From Halioglobus japonicus (GTDB lineage Bacteria > Pseudomonadota > Gammaproteobacteria > Pseudomonadales > Halieaceae), in assembly GCF_001983995.1 (NCBI RefSeq), contig NZ_CP019450.1, forward strand, positions 3,286,001 through 3,350,000: DNA of 64,000 nt, in the 5' to 3' direction. The translations under genes and the position numbers were made by a program. Below, piece by piece: positions 48,764 to 58,451 of this stretch; the first letter of the stretch is position 1; each line of letters begins with the position of its first letter. The notes under the pieces were generated by a model. That model worked only from the letters and a program-made list of their open reading frames with translations. It searched no databases and was not told the DNA's origin.

Positions 48764-49534
48764 ATGAACGACACTACCGCGCCACAAGTTTCCCTGTTTG
48801 TCACCTGCCTGGCAGACCTGATGCGCCCCTCGGTTGCTTTCGCCGCGCTGCGCCTCCTGGAGCAGGCGGGCTGCGAGGTATCGGTACCGACCGAACAAAC
48901 CTGCTGCGGCCAGCCCGGCTACAATAGCGGCGAATTCGCCAGCGCAATTCCTCTGGCCAAGCGCACCATCGAGTTATTTGAACACGCCGAGTATGTCGTA
49001 GCGCCTTCCGGCTCCTGCGCCGGCATGATTGCCCACCACTACCCACGGTTGCTGGAGGGCGCCTGGCGTGAACGCGCCCTGGCCCTGGCGGAGAAGACCT
49101 GGGAGCTGACCAGTTTTCTCACCGACGTGGTCAAGCTCGACACCGCCCCCGCCCATCCCACGGCCCTGCCACCCATCACCTATCACGACAGTTGCGCGGG
49201 ACTGCGGGAAATGGGCGTTCGCGAACAACCGCGCCAGCTGCTGAAAACGCTGTGCGACGTCGAAGTGGCCGAAATGCACCAAAGCGACGTCTGCTGCGGT
49301 TTCGGCGGGACCTTCTGCGCGAAGATGCCGGGCATATCTGCTCAGATGGCTGACGACAAACTGGCCAGCGCAGCTGCGACGGAGGCCGCCATCCTGACCG
49401 GTGGCGACCTCGGTTGCCTGCTCAACCTGGCAGGTCGTGCTCGCCGGGAAGGCCTTGCCATCGAAGTCCGCCACGTGGCTGAAATTCTCAGTGGCGACCT
49501 GTACGGACCGGCGATAGGCGAAGGGGACCACTGA
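48764..49534 (+). CDS. lutA: L-lactate oxidation Fe-S subunit (LutA/LldE)
   Basis: This 256-residue protein has two cysteine-rich CCG domains (CCGQPGYNSGE near residue 46; CCGFGGTF near 178). Such domains bind an iron-sulfur centre in the glycolate and lactate oxidase families. It is subunit A of the three-gene lactate-to-pyruvate system. Start ATG 48764. It is followed by lutB after 2 nt. Confidence 0.95.
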   Translation: MNDTTAPQVSLFVTCLADLMRPSVAFAALRLLEQAGCEVSVPTEQTCCGQPGYNSGEFASAIPLAKRTIELFEHAEYVVAPSGSCAGMIAHHYPRLLEGAWRERALALAEKTWELTSFLTDVVKLDTAPAHPTALPPITYHDSCAGLREMGVREQPRQLLKTLCDVEVAEMHQSDVCCGFGGTFCAKMPGISAQMADDKLASAAATEAAILTGGDLGCLLNLAGRARREGLAIEVRHVAEILSGDLYGPAIGEGDH

Positions 49535-49536
49535 CG

Positions 49537-50955
49537 GTGGAAAACCACAGCGAGTTATTCTACGCGCTCAGCCACGACGCTCTCAGCGATGGTCCGGAAG
49601 TCAAACGACGCGCTGCCATGGCGCAATTCCTGCCGCTCATGCGCGACATGGCCATGGACGAGTTCGGCGCCTTTGAGGAATTGCGCCAGCACGTGAAGCG
49701 CGTTCGCCAGCACACCCTCGATAATCTGGATTACTACCTCGCACGGTTTGAACTGGAGGCGACCAACAACGGCAACCAGGTGCACTTTGCCAGCGATGGC
49801 GCCGAGCTCAATTCCATCGTGCTGGACATCTGCCAGCAACACAACGCCCGCCGGGTAGCCAAGGGTAAATCCATGGTCACCGAGGAAACAGGCCTCAATC
49901 ACTATCTCGAGCGCGGCGGCCTGGACGTTGTTGAAACTGATCTGGGCGAATATATCGTGCAGCAGGCGGGCGAAACACCCAGCCATATTGTGGGCCCGGC
50001 CCTGCACAAATCCCGGGAGTCGATTCGCGATCTGTTCCTGGAAAAACACGCCCTGGGCGAGCGCGAGCTCAATGAGCCGGCCGACATTGTCGCGGAAGCC
50101 CGCCGGGTTCTGCGCGAAACCTTTCTGACGGCGGATGTAGGCATCATCGGCGCCAACGCCCTGGTGGCTGATACCGGTTACAGCATGCTGGTCACCAATG
50201 AGGGCAATGGCGACCTCTGCGCCAATCTACCCTCGGTGCTCATCGTCTGCACCACCCTGGACCGGCTGTTACCGCGGGGGGAAGATGCCTCCGCCATGCA
50301 ACGACTCCTGGTACGCTCCGCGACCGGCCAGCCACAGACCTGCTATACCAGTTTCTACTCCGGCCCCCGCCGCGAAGATGACAGCGACGGTCCCCTGGAA
50401 ACTCACATCGTGCTGCTCGACAACGAGCGCACCGACATACTCGCCAGCGATTACCGCGAGGTATTGCAGTGTATTCGCTGCGGCGCCTGTATGAATCACT
50501 GCCCTATTTTTGCGGCGGTGGGAGGCCACAGCTATGGCTCGGTCTATCCGGGGCCGGTAGGTTCGGTGCTCACCCCCTTGCTTAGCTCACTGGAGCAGGC
50601 CGAGGCACTGCCTAATGCCTGCACCAGCTGCGGCCGCTGCGCTGAAGTGTGTCCAGCAGATATCCCGCTTCCCGATTTACTCCGCGATTTGCGCCATGAC
50701 CTCAGCGAGCAGAAAGTCACACCCCGCCGCTGGCGCTTTGGCATGCGGCTGCACGCGTTTGTCGCTGCCAGGCCAGGACTGTATCGGGCACTGACGAATC
50801 TGGGCTTTGGCCTACTGGCCCGCTTGGGGCGCAAGAAGGGCAGCTTTCAACACCTGCCTCTGGCCGGGGGATGGACCTCCGCCAGGGACTTCCCGGCACC
50901 ACAGGGTAAGACCTTTATGGCCCAGTACCAGGCCAGGCAGGCAATCGATGAATAG
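49537..50955 (+). CDS. lutB: L-lactate oxidation Fe-S subunit (LutB/LldF)
   Basis: This 472-residue protein has an LUD domain in its first two-thirds and two [4Fe-4S] motifs near the C-terminus (CIRCGACMNHCP about 310; CTSCGRCAEVCP about 363). It is the electron-transfer core of the lactate oxidation complex. GTG 49537 lies 2 nt after lutA. Its end overlaps lutC by 8 nt. Confidence 0.96.
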   Translation: MENHSELFYALSHDALSDGPEVKRRAAMAQFLPLMRDMAMDEFGAFEELRQHVKRVRQHTLDNLDYYLARFELEATNNGNQVHFASDGAELNSIVLDICQQHNARRVAKGKSMVTEETGLNHYLERGGLDVVETDLGEYIVQQAGETPSHIVGPALHKSRESIRDLFLEKHALGERELNEPADIVAEARRVLRETFLTADVGIIGANALVADTGYSMLVTNEGNGDLCANLPSVLIVCTTLDRLLPRGEDASAMQRLLVRSATGQPQTCYTSFYSGPRREDDSDGPLETHIVLLDNERTDILASDYREVLQCIRCGACMNHCPIFAAVGGHSYGSVYPGPVGSVLTPLLSSLEQAEALPNACTSCGRCAEVCPADIPLPDLLRDLRHDLSEQKVTPRRWRFGMRLHAFVAARPGLYRALTNLGFGLLARLGRKKGSFQHLPLAGGWTSARDFPAPQGKTFMAQYQARQAIDE

Positions 50956-51646
50956 CGAAAGTCGATCGCGCATCATGGCGCGTATTCGGGGCACCAGCGC
51001 GGGCCAGAGCGCCGAGCATATTGCCCGCGACCTGAGCACATTTGGAACAGCCCCTGCGGCGTCCCTCCTGCACGCCAATACTGCCATCGCTTTCATCGCC
51101 CGGGCGCTGAAAAATCAGGCCAGCGTCGCCGTTGCAGAGGATCGTATCGCCGCGGTCAAGGCCATTGGCCAGTATCTTTACGAACACCACCGCAGCCACC
51201 GCCTGGTGTCCAGCAATGCCCCGCAACTGGCGGCGATGCCCTGGCGTGACGGTGGCGTACTGCCGCGCTTTGGTGATCTGGAGCCGGGCGAGCCCGTGAC
51301 CCTGGCCTATGCTCCCTGGTCCATTGCAGAAACCGGGGCACTGGTGACGACCACCGGCAAACACAACCCGGCCCTGAATCACTTCCTCCCAGAACAGCAG
51401 ATCGTGCTGGTCGAGACCCAGAATATACTCGTCGACATGGAGCAGCTGTGGGCCGTATTGACACCTGCCCTGGAGCAGACCCGACGCCCCCGGGCCATCC
51501 ACTGTATCGCGGGCCCCTCGAGCACCGCAGATGTCGAAGCCACCCTGGTTAAGGGCGCGCACGGCCCAAGCGCTCTACATATTGTGCTGCTAGGAAAGCT
51601 ACCCGAAGACGCCCTCGCACGAGCCCGGCATATCGCCGGGGCATAA
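50948..51646 (+). CDS. lutC: L-lactate oxidation subunit C (LUD domain)
   Basis: This 232-residue single-LUD-domain protein shows SIAETGALVTTTGK near residue 120 and HCIAGPSSTADVE toward the end. ATG 50948 gives the family length; the longer upstream frame lies inside lutB and does not encode family sequence. It completes the lutABC operon, which lets the cell use L-lactate independently of the flavin-dependent LldD. Confidence 0.92.
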   Translation: MNSESRSRIMARIRGTSAGQSAEHIARDLSTFGTAPAASLLHANTAIAFIARALKNQASVAVAEDRIAAVKAIGQYLYEHHRSHRLVSSNAPQLAAMPWRDGGVLPRFGDLEPGEPVTLAYAPWSIAETGALVTTTGKHNPALNHFLPEQQIVLVETQNILVDMEQLWAVLTPALEQTRRPRAIHCIAGPSSTADVEATLVKGAHGPSALHIVLLGKLPEDALARARHIAGA

Positions 51647-51648
51647 AA

Positions 51649-51670
51649 AAACCCGCCAGAAGGCGGGTTT
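51649..51670. terminator. Terminator hairpin after lutC
   Basis: AAACCCGCC/GGCGGGTTT with a four-base loop lies directly after the lutC stop. The T-run is only three on the plus strand but seven on the minus strand, so it may work in both directions, better for minus-strand transcription. Confidence 0.7.
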
Positions 51671-51761
51671 GAACAAATAACTCTATGTTGGACCTGGATG
51701 GGATGCCATCGACAGCGCTTGTGTCGCTGTCAGCCCCGGCATTTGGGGCTCTGTGTTTCGA

Positions 51762-51796
51762 GTTGTGATAAGCATAGCCCTGGTTGTGATATGCAT
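51762..51796. promoter_or_regulatory. Tandem direct repeats upstream of the LysR gene
   Basis: Two near-identical 14-mers, GTTGTGATAAGCAT (51762-51775) and GTTGTGATATGCAT (51783-51796), start exactly 21 bp apart, two helical turns, so a protein pair could bind one DNA face. They lie 50-84 nt before the LysR-type gene. They are possible operator sites for autoregulation. Confidence 0.5.
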
Positions 51797-51845
51797 CCAA
51801 TGTATTATTATTATGGCAAACATGAATTAGAGTAATATCAGCCTT

Positions 51846-52820
51846 ATGGACACCAGAGAACTCGCCAAAATTGATCTTAACCTTCTGATTTCTCTACAAG
51901 TATTGCTAGAAGAGCGAAATGTTTCGCGGGCCGCAGAGCGCCTCTATATCACCCAACCGGCCATGAGCAAAACCCTTTCCAGGCTGCGTTCGCTATTTGA
52001 TGACCCCCTCTTCACCCGCTCCAGCCACGGCATGCAACCCACCCCCCGGGCTGACGAACTGACCCAGGGCCTGTCAGAGATCCTCGCCGGGATCAGCCAC
52101 CTGGTCAGCAACTCACACTTTGACCCCGCGCAATGCAGTGCAGAAGTCACCCTGGCGGTCTCGGAATACATTGGTGTCACCCTGCTTCCAGCGCTCACAG
52201 CCCGGCTACAGGCGCAGGCGCCTCTGCTCCATCTCAAAATCATCACCCGGGTGGAAAATCAGCTGGAGCAACTGGCCCTGGGCAATCTTGATTTTGCGAT
52301 TCATATCCGCCAGAACCAGTACGGCGGCGATTTCCGGATCGCTGATCTCGGCGGCAGCCCACCAGTGCTGCTCATGCGCGCGGAGCACCCTTTGAGCCAG
52401 GTGCCGGTTACCGAGACGCATCTGGGTCAGTACCCCATCATCCGCCTGTACGTTTCTGACCGCGAACAACTGGATGTGACGCCCATCAGCTCCAGCCTTG
52501 AGGAGGCTCGGCAGTGGTCTCGGGGCACCCTGGAGATCTCCCACCTGATGACCGCCATGGAGGTCTTGCGCAACACCGATTATCTCATGCCGGGCCCAGC
52601 GTTTCTGCTACAGAACGAGAGCGTCGCACAGGGCATTACCGCGCAACCTTTCCCGGGCGCCGAGGACATCTCCGTCGACTACGTTCTGGTCAGCCACCAT
52701 CGCACGGCAAACTCCCCCATGCATAGCTGGCTATGGGAGCAGATCACCTGTACCATCCGCGAGCTGCGCCCAACCCAACCCAGGAAACTGCGCCAACGGG
52801 TGGCCGCAGGCAGCACCTGA
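51846..52820 (+). CDS. LysR-family transcriptional regulator
   Basis: This 324-residue protein has an N-terminal winged helix (LLISLQVLLEERNVSRAAERLYITQPAMSKTLSRLR, residues about 12-50) and a C-terminal periplasmic-binding-like effector domain. ATG 51846 is the family start. It follows lutABC by 199 nt on the same strand, with a terminator between, so regulation of the lut operon is possible but unproven. LysR proteins usually act on a divergent neighbour, and none is present here. Confidence 0.93.
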   Translation: MDTRELAKIDLNLLISLQVLLEERNVSRAAERLYITQPAMSKTLSRLRSLFDDPLFTRSSHGMQPTPRADELTQGLSEILAGISHLVSNSHFDPAQCSAEVTLAVSEYIGVTLLPALTARLQAQAPLLHLKIITRVENQLEQLALGNLDFAIHIRQNQYGGDFRIADLGGSPPVLLMRAEHPLSQVPVTETHLGQYPIIRLYVSDREQLDVTPISSSLEEARQWSRGTLEISHLMTAMEVLRNTDYLMPGPAFLLQNESVAQGITAQPFPGAEDISVDYVLVSHHRTANSPMHSWLWEQITCTIRELRPTQPRKLRQRVAAGST

Positions 52821-52835
52821 GACTACGACACGACT

Positions 52836-53648
52836 ATGAGCAAGAAGAAGCGGCGGGACATACCCCGCTTTCAGACGCCAATCATCGAGACCCACTGCCA
52901 TCTGGATTATCTGGACGGCGAAGCGCTCGACAGCACCCTTGAAAAATCCCGCGATGTCGGCATCGAACGGATCATTACGATTGCGGTATCACCCGACAAC
53001 CTCGCCCGGGTACGCGCTCTGAGCGATTACGCGGCGGACATCTGGGGTACCCAGGGCATCCATCCACACGAGGCCGAGCACTACTCCCCCAGCGTTGAAG
53101 CAGAGATTCGCGAACACGTGGCGGACGAACGGATTATTGCGGTGGGCGAGATCGGTCTGGACTATTTCTATGATCACGCCGATCGCAAGGTACAGCGCCA
53201 GGTTTTTGAGCAGCAGCTACAGATTGCCGTCGACGCCGACCTGCCGGTGGTTATCCACACCCGCGAGGCCGACGAGGACACGCAAGCGATTCTGGCGAAT
53301 TTCAGTGGCAAGCTACCGCGCAAAGGCGTCATCCACAGTTTTACTTCCTCCCTGGCATTGGCTGAATACTGCCTGGGCGAAGGATTCATGCTGGGTTTCA
53401 ACGGCATTGCCACCTTTAATCGCGCCGACAACGTCCGCGAGGTGATTGCAGCCACGCCAGTTGAGCAGGCGCTGCTGGAAACAGACGCGCCCTACCTCAC
53501 CCCCGTGCCCTATCGCGGGCGACCAAACGCGCCCTTCTATCTGCCTTTTGTGGCGGAACAGGTCGCCACCACGATGCAGATCGAGGTGGAAGAACTGCTG
53601 GGACAGGTCTACCGTAATAGCCTGGCACTTTTTTTCCCTGACAAATAA
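52836..53648 (+). CDS. tatD: TatD-family metal-dependent hydrolase
   Basis: This 270-residue TIM-barrel protein has the metal motif ETHCHLDYLDG near residue 15, GEIGLDYFYD (Glu ligand), and HTREADED. TatD proteins act as 3'-5' DNases or DNA-repair nucleases. The family has three paralogue groups, and TatD, YcfH or YjjV cannot be told apart from this sequence. The basic N-terminus (KKKRRD) is not typical. It is 15 nt after the LysR gene and 19 nt before rapA. Confidence 0.88.
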   Translation: MSKKKRRDIPRFQTPIIETHCHLDYLDGEALDSTLEKSRDVGIERIITIAVSPDNLARVRALSDYAADIWGTQGIHPHEAEHYSPSVEAEIREHVADERIIAVGEIGLDYFYDHADRKVQRQVFEQQLQIAVDADLPVVIHTREADEDTQAILANFSGKLPRKGVIHSFTSSLALAEYCLGEGFMLGFNGIATFNRADNVREVIAATPVEQALLETDAPYLTPVPYRGRPNAPFYLPFVAEQVATTMQIEVEELLGQVYRNSLALFFPDK

Positions 53649-53667
53649 TGGGTTTCAAGAGTCATTA

Positions 53668-56430
53668 ATGGAATACCTCATTGGACAACGCTGGGTCAGT
53701 CACGCTGATGCCCAGCTCGGCCTGGGCGTAGTGGTCGAAGTTGAACCGCGCCGTATTACCCTGAGCTTTCCCGCAGTCGGCGAGGAGCGCACCTATGCTA
53801 TTGATAATGCGCCCCTGACGCGTCTGAGGTTCAAGGAAGGCGACCACATCAATACCGTGGAGGGCGTCGAGCTCATCGTTACCGACGTTGCCGAGCAGCA
53901 TGGGCTCTTGATGTACACAGGTACCGATCACCACGAAGAACAGCTATCAGTCTCAGAACTCGAGCTGGATGCCTTTGTCCAGCTCACGACACCACAGCAG
54001 CGCCTGCTCAATGGCCACTTCGACAAGAACGGCGATTTCGCGTTGCGGGTAGCCACCATGACGCATGTGGATCGGCTCCAGCGCAGTCCCGCCCGTGGGC
54101 TAATGGGCTCGCGCACCAGCCTGCTACACCACCAGCTATATATTGCCAACGAGGTTGGCCAGCGCCACGCGCCGCGAGTGCTGCTCGCTGACGAAGTCGG
54201 CCTGGGCAAAACCATTGAAGCCGGCATGATTATTCACCAGCAATTACTCACCGGAAGAGCCAGCCGTGTGCTGGTATTACTCCCCCCCAGCCTGATGCAT
54301 CAGTGGCTGGTAGAAATGCTGCGTCGCTTCAACCTGCACTTTGCATTGTTCGACATCGATCGCTTGTCTCAAATGACCGACGGCAACCCCTTCGAAGCCG
54401 AACAACTGGTGCTGTGTAGTCTCGAAATGTTCGAAGACAACGACCACCTGCAGCAGTTGGCCCTTGCCGCAGGATGGGACCTGGTGGTCGTCGATGAGGC
54501 CCACCACCTGCACTGGTCTGAAGAGCAGGCCGGTGAAGACTACCGGTTCGTGGAGGCACTGGCCCAAAGCAGCCCCGGCTTGTTACTACTCACAGCAACC
54601 CCGGAACAAATCGGCCAGGCCAGCCATTTTGCCCGTTTACGACTTCTCGACCCGTCGCGCTTCCACGACCTGCAGGCCTTCCAGGAACAAGAGCGCGAAT
54701 ATCGCCAGATGAGCGACATGGCTGACACGCTGGAATCGGGCACAATACCTGACAATCTACCCGCTGATCTCGATCGCAATTTGGCGCCAACGGAGCTGGT
54801 AAAACAGCTGCTGGACAGGCATGGCACGGGGCGGGTTCTATTCCGCAATACGCGTGCGGCAGTTGAAGGCTTCCCCCAGCGCGTTTTGCACCGTTACCCA
54901 CTGCCTGCACCTGAACAGTATGTTCACGCCCAGGTCGAGCTTGAAGAACGCCTGCACCCGGAACTCCCCTACTACGACGAGAGTTGGCTCGATTTCGACC
55001 CGCGAGTGGAGTGGCTGGTTCAGACCCTGAAGAAGCTGCGGCCGGAGAAAGTGCTGGTTATCTGCGCCCATGCAACCACCGCAGTTGCTCTGGAGCACTA
55101 TCTGCACATGCGCGCTGGCATTCGCTCGTCTGCCTTTTATGAGGGCCTGTCGATCATCGAGCGCGACCGCGCGGCGGCCTACTTCGCCGATGAAGTGAAT
55201 GGCGCTCAAACCCTGGTGTGTTCCGAAATTGGCAGCGAGGGGCGCAACTTTCAGTTTGCCCACCACCTCATTCTGTTCGATCTGCCTGCCAATCCCGACC
55301 TGCTGGAACAACGCATTGGCCGCCTGGACCGGATGGGCCAGCAGCACGACGTGGAAATCCACGTACCCTACCTGCAAGACACACCACAGGAGACCCTGGT
55401 CGACTGGTATGACCGCGGCCTGGATGTTTTCCGCGACAGCTGCAGCGCCGGCACCATGATTCTCGAGACTTTCCGCGAGCGACTCAAGGACCAGCTGGAT
55501 CAGCGCACCGAGGCGTTTGACGAGTTGCTCGTCGATACGGCCGAGTTTACTAATCGCACCCGCGAGGAACTCCGCGATGGCCGTGACAGACTGATAGAAC
55601 GCAACTCCTGCCGCCGGGATGTAGCCGACGCGCTTATCGAAGAGATCAATGCGCTCGAAGCGGGCGACACGCTGGAAAACTACCTGGAGGCGCTATGTGA
55701 AGCCTTTGGTGTTGACCAGGAGTTTCACTCGGAGCACACCCTGGTGCTGCGTCCCTCCGAACACATGCTGACGGGTCACTTCCCCTACGTTAACGACGAG
55801 GGCACCACCGTTACCTTCGATCGCGAGAAGGCCCTGTCACGCGAGGACATGGAGTTCATTACCTGGGAGCACCCCATGATCCATGAAGCCATGGACATGG
55901 TGCACTCCACCGAGCTGGGCAATGCGGCTATCGGTACGATTAAGCTCAAGGGCGTCCCGGCGGGCACCATGCTGTTGGAAGCCTTGTATACCGTTAACTG
56001 TGTCGCACCGAAGGCGCTGCAAGTGGAGCGTTTCCTCCCCCTGACGCCCATGCGCCTGCTCGTTGATGCCCGCGGCAAGGAGCTGGCGGCACTGGTTCCC
56101 CACGAGCGACTCAACACATTAATCGAGCGCGTAAAAAAGCCCACGGCCCTGGCCATCATCAAACAGGTACACCGCGAGGTAGACGCAAAAATGAGCCTGG
56201 CTACGGCTCAGGCAGAAGCGCGACTCCAGGACATTCTGAAGGATGCTGAGTCGCAAATGCGCAGCCAGTTGGGCGCAGAACTTGCCCGCCTGGAGGCACT
56301 GCGTGAAGTTAACCCTTCAATACGCGAAGAAGAGCTCGACAACCTGCGCTATCGGATCGAGGAGTGTGCGGTCCATATTACGCACGCGAACCTGCAATTG
56401 CAGGCACTGAGGTTAATCATCACCACCTGA
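53668..56430 (+). CDS. rapA: RNA polymerase-associated protein RapA
   Basis: This 920-residue SWI2/SNF2 ATPase recycles RNA polymerase. It begins with the Tudor-like N-terminal domain (MEYLIGQRWVSHAD). Walker A is LADEVGLGKTIEAGM (about residue 175) and the DEAH box is DEAHHLHW (about residue 276). Helicase C-terminal motifs (CSEIGSEGRNFQF, QRIGRLDRMGQ) follow, and the RapA-specific C-terminal region ends in a coiled coil. ATG 53668 matches the E. coli start; the frame reaching back into tatD is not used. Length is close to E. coli RapA (968). Confidence 0.96.
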   Translation: MEYLIGQRWVSHADAQLGLGVVVEVEPRRITLSFPAVGEERTYAIDNAPLTRLRFKEGDHINTVEGVELIVTDVAEQHGLLMYTGTDHHEEQLSVSELELDAFVQLTTPQQRLLNGHFDKNGDFALRVATMTHVDRLQRSPARGLMGSRTSLLHHQLYIANEVGQRHAPRVLLADEVGLGKTIEAGMIIHQQLLTGRASRVLVLLPPSLMHQWLVEMLRRFNLHFALFDIDRLSQMTDGNPFEAEQLVLCSLEMFEDNDHLQQLALAAGWDLVVVDEAHHLHWSEEQAGEDYRFVEALAQSSPGLLLLTATPEQIGQASHFARLRLLDPSRFHDLQAFQEQEREYRQMSDMADTLESGTIPDNLPADLDRNLAPTELVKQLLDRHGTGRVLFRNTRAAVEGFPQRVLHRYPLPAPEQYVHAQVELEERLHPELPYYDESWLDFDPRVEWLVQTLKKLRPEKVLVICAHATTAVALEHYLHMRAGIRSSAFYEGLSIIERDRAAAYFADEVNGAQTLVCSEIGSEGRNFQFAHHLILFDLPANPDLLEQRIGRLDRMGQQHDVEIHVPYLQDTPQETLVDWYDRGLDVFRDSCSAGTMILETFRERLKDQLDQRTEAFDELLVDTAEFTNRTREELRDGRDRLIERNSCRRDVADALIEEINALEAGDTLENYLEALCEAFGVDQEFHSEHTLVLRPSEHMLTGHFPYVNDEGTTVTFDREKALSREDMEFITWEHPMIHEAMDMVHSTELGNAAIGTIKLKGVPAGTMLLEALYTVNCVAPKALQVERFLPLTPMRLLVDARGKELAALVPHERLNTLIERVKKPTALAIIKQVHREVDAKMSLATAQAEARLQDILKDAESQMRSQLGAELARLEALREVNPSIREEELDNLRYRIEECAVHITHANLQLQALRLIITT

Positions 56431-57003
56431 TTAACAACCTGCGGGCCGATTGGTCTTGTGCCGTTTCTTGCGGCACGAGGTCGGCACTGCTGCGGACTGC
56501 TCCAACTCGCTGACTTTCTCGGCATCCGGCGATTCTTTCTCAGCATCCTGCCCTTCCTGAATTTGCTCGACCACATCGAGAAGTAATTCATTGGGCACCG
56601 GCACGCTCAGATTGTACTGGGCGACTTTCCAGTGCTGACCATCGCGCAACAGTACTCCGCTGCCGCGACACTGACCGAGCTTGTCGTGGTCCAGCATCTC
56701 ATCAAACCAGGCGACACTTCCGTCTGCGCTATAGGCGATATTGCGACTCACCGGACGATACTCCCAGCCTTTGCCGGACTCAAAATGCGGCCGGGCAAAG
56801 CGCCGAAATTCCTCGCCCTCCCAGCGCTCCTCACCGTCAGTACCGAGAAACACAATGTCGTCGGTCATTAGCGACACATAGGCTGACAAGTCCGCATCGG
56901 CAGCCGCCTGGTGGAAAGCGTCCAGCGTGCCCCCGGCGTCGCGGGCCGCGACGGGAAGTACAGCGCTGAGTAACAGGAGTGCACAGACAAACGAACGGGT
57001 CAT
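56431..57003 (-). CDS. Secreted NTF2-like protein (DUF4440/SnoaL type)
   Basis: This 190-residue protein has a signal peptide (SFVCALLLLSAVLPVAARDA) and then an NTF2-like domain: LDAFHQAAADADLSAYVSLM, DDIVFLGTDG and HWKVAQYNLSV. A Glu/Asp-rich and then basic tail follows, ending in Cys. ATG 57003 gives the signal peptide. It converges on rapA with no gap. No enzymatic role can be assigned. Confidence 0.85.
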   Translation of the reverse strand: MTRSFVCALLLLSAVLPVAARDAGGTLDAFHQAAADADLSAYVSLMTDDIVFLGTDGEERWEGEEFRRFARPHFESGKGWEYRPVSRNIAYSADGSVAWFDEMLDHDKLGQCRGSGVLLRDGQHWKVAQYNLSVPVPNELLLDVVEQIQEGQDAEKESPDAEKVSELEQSAAVPTSCRKKRHKTNRPAGC

Positions 57004-57116
57004 ATTCAGTTTCCGGTTAGCAGACAGACCGAAGTTATCACATAGTGATGACAAACGTTCATTTGCCGCCTACGGTGAAAGAGGAACCTCCATCAATGCT
57101 GAGTGAGACACAACAA

Positions 57117-58016
57117 ATGAAACAGGCCCTTGCTTGCACGATCTTGCTCTCTATTTTTGCCGCACTGAGCGCCTGCAGTTAAGACACACCGGTAACTGCT
57201 AAACGGTATCACGAGAGTGACGAGTACATTGCCCGCATCAGCGCCAACGTGGCCGCAGACAGGTCAATGCAATTGATAGAGGATATTGACCACTCCCGCC
57301 TGGCGCATCAGGCCGGTGCGATTATGGGGCCTGCCCGTGTGGTTATCTTCAGCGATGCGCAGCTGGAAAGCGAGCTGATTGCGCTGAATCCGCTCATCGC
57401 AATCGACCTCCCGTTACGCGCACTGGCTTTTGAAAACTTGACAACCGGTCGCAGCGAAGTGATTTACAACAGCTTCGATTATATTGCCTCGCGCTATCGG
57501 CTGGCGGACGACACAACCGCGACATTTTCCGAACGCTATCAAAACGCAATGAATACTGCCCTGGCAGACGTACCCGCCTCCGCGATCTCCGCATTCACGG
57601 ACAATCGTATGCAGCCCGATGGCATTATCACAATTGCCAGCCCATTCGACTTTGAAGAATCACTGACCAAAATTAACTCAGCTATCAACGCACAGGACGA
57701 TACCGTGATGTTTGGCCACGGTCGATTTTCAGGCGAATGAGGCAACTGTGGGCATTGAACTGCCGAAGGCTTACATGATTCTATTCTGTGGCCCCGCGCC
57801 CGGGGGGGCAAAGCCATGGCTGAGGCTCCCACCCTGGGACTGGATGCGTTCTGCCAGAGGTTTCTGGTCTGGCAGGATGGCGCGGGCAAGACCTATCTCT
57901 CATTTAATGACTTAACCGCCCTGGCCGATAGACAGCAGGTACCCACCAGCATTGCACTCAGGGTCATCGACTATCGCCTGGGCAGCGTCTTCGGCAAAGC
58001 ACTCCAGGCCGAATAG
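57117..58016 (+). pseudogene. Tandem DUF302 lipoprotein, degraded
   Basis: ATG 57117 encodes a lipoprotein signal (MKQALACTILLSIFAALSAC), but a TAA follows one codon after the lipobox Cys (57180). The same frame continues with a first DUF302 domain (GPARVVIFSDAQLESELI, LDLPL-type segment and RYRLADDT). A second DUF302 domain starts near 57637 and needs two frame corrections: one at about 57712, where a G appears extra, and one at the G7 run 57808-57814, where one G is missing. Repaired length is 299 residues. The stop plus two shifts argue for decay, though the shifts alone could be sequencing errors. DUF302 function is not established. Confidence 0.7.
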
Positions 58017-58055
58017 CAAAACAACCTTAACCCCCCAATCGATTGAGAAGGCATT

Positions 58056-58439
58056 ATGAACAAAGAAAGCCTGTTTCTGATAATGGCGGCGGTGGGACTG
58101 ACGCCTATTGCTCTCGCGCACGGCGCAATGCCTTCCAGCAGCGTACCTGCTCTTTACGGCATAAAGGTCAACAATGTCAGTACAGAGCATGTATTCCGCG
58201 CAGTCATGGGCTTATACCTGAGCACCGCATTGTTTTGGGTAATCGGCGCCAGAAACGAAGCACTCAAACTGGCGGCGCTCTATAGCGTGGCTGTATTTAT
58301 GTTGGGTTTAGCAGCAGGCAGGGCACTCAGCCTGCTCGTCGACGGTATGCCCAGCCCGATGCTGGCCGTCTACTTGTTGCTGGAGATAGGGTTTGGTTTT
58401 GTTGCCCTGGTATTGGCCAGGGGTTATCGCGAGAGCTGA
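58056..58439 (+). CDS. DUF4345 membrane protein
   Basis: This 127-residue protein has four hydrophobic helices (about 5-22, 46-64, 70-90, 100-120). YGIKVNNVSTEHVFRAVMGLYL near residue 36 is the pattern I associate with DUF4345. Members are small inner-membrane proteins of unknown function. It follows the broken DUF302 gene by 39 nt and converges on a GNAT gene. Confidence 0.75.
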   Translation: MNKESLFLIMAAVGLTPIALAHGAMPSSSVPALYGIKVNNVSTEHVFRAVMGLYLSTALFWVIGARNEALKLAALYSVAVFMLGLAAGRALSLLVDGMPSPMLAVYLLLEIGFGFVALVLARGYRES

Positions 58440-58451
58440 TAAACAGACGTA

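Noticed and set aside
51549..51800. Minus-strand frame over the lutC terminator region
   Set aside because: It runs through a hairpin and an intergenic gap, and it has no family motif.
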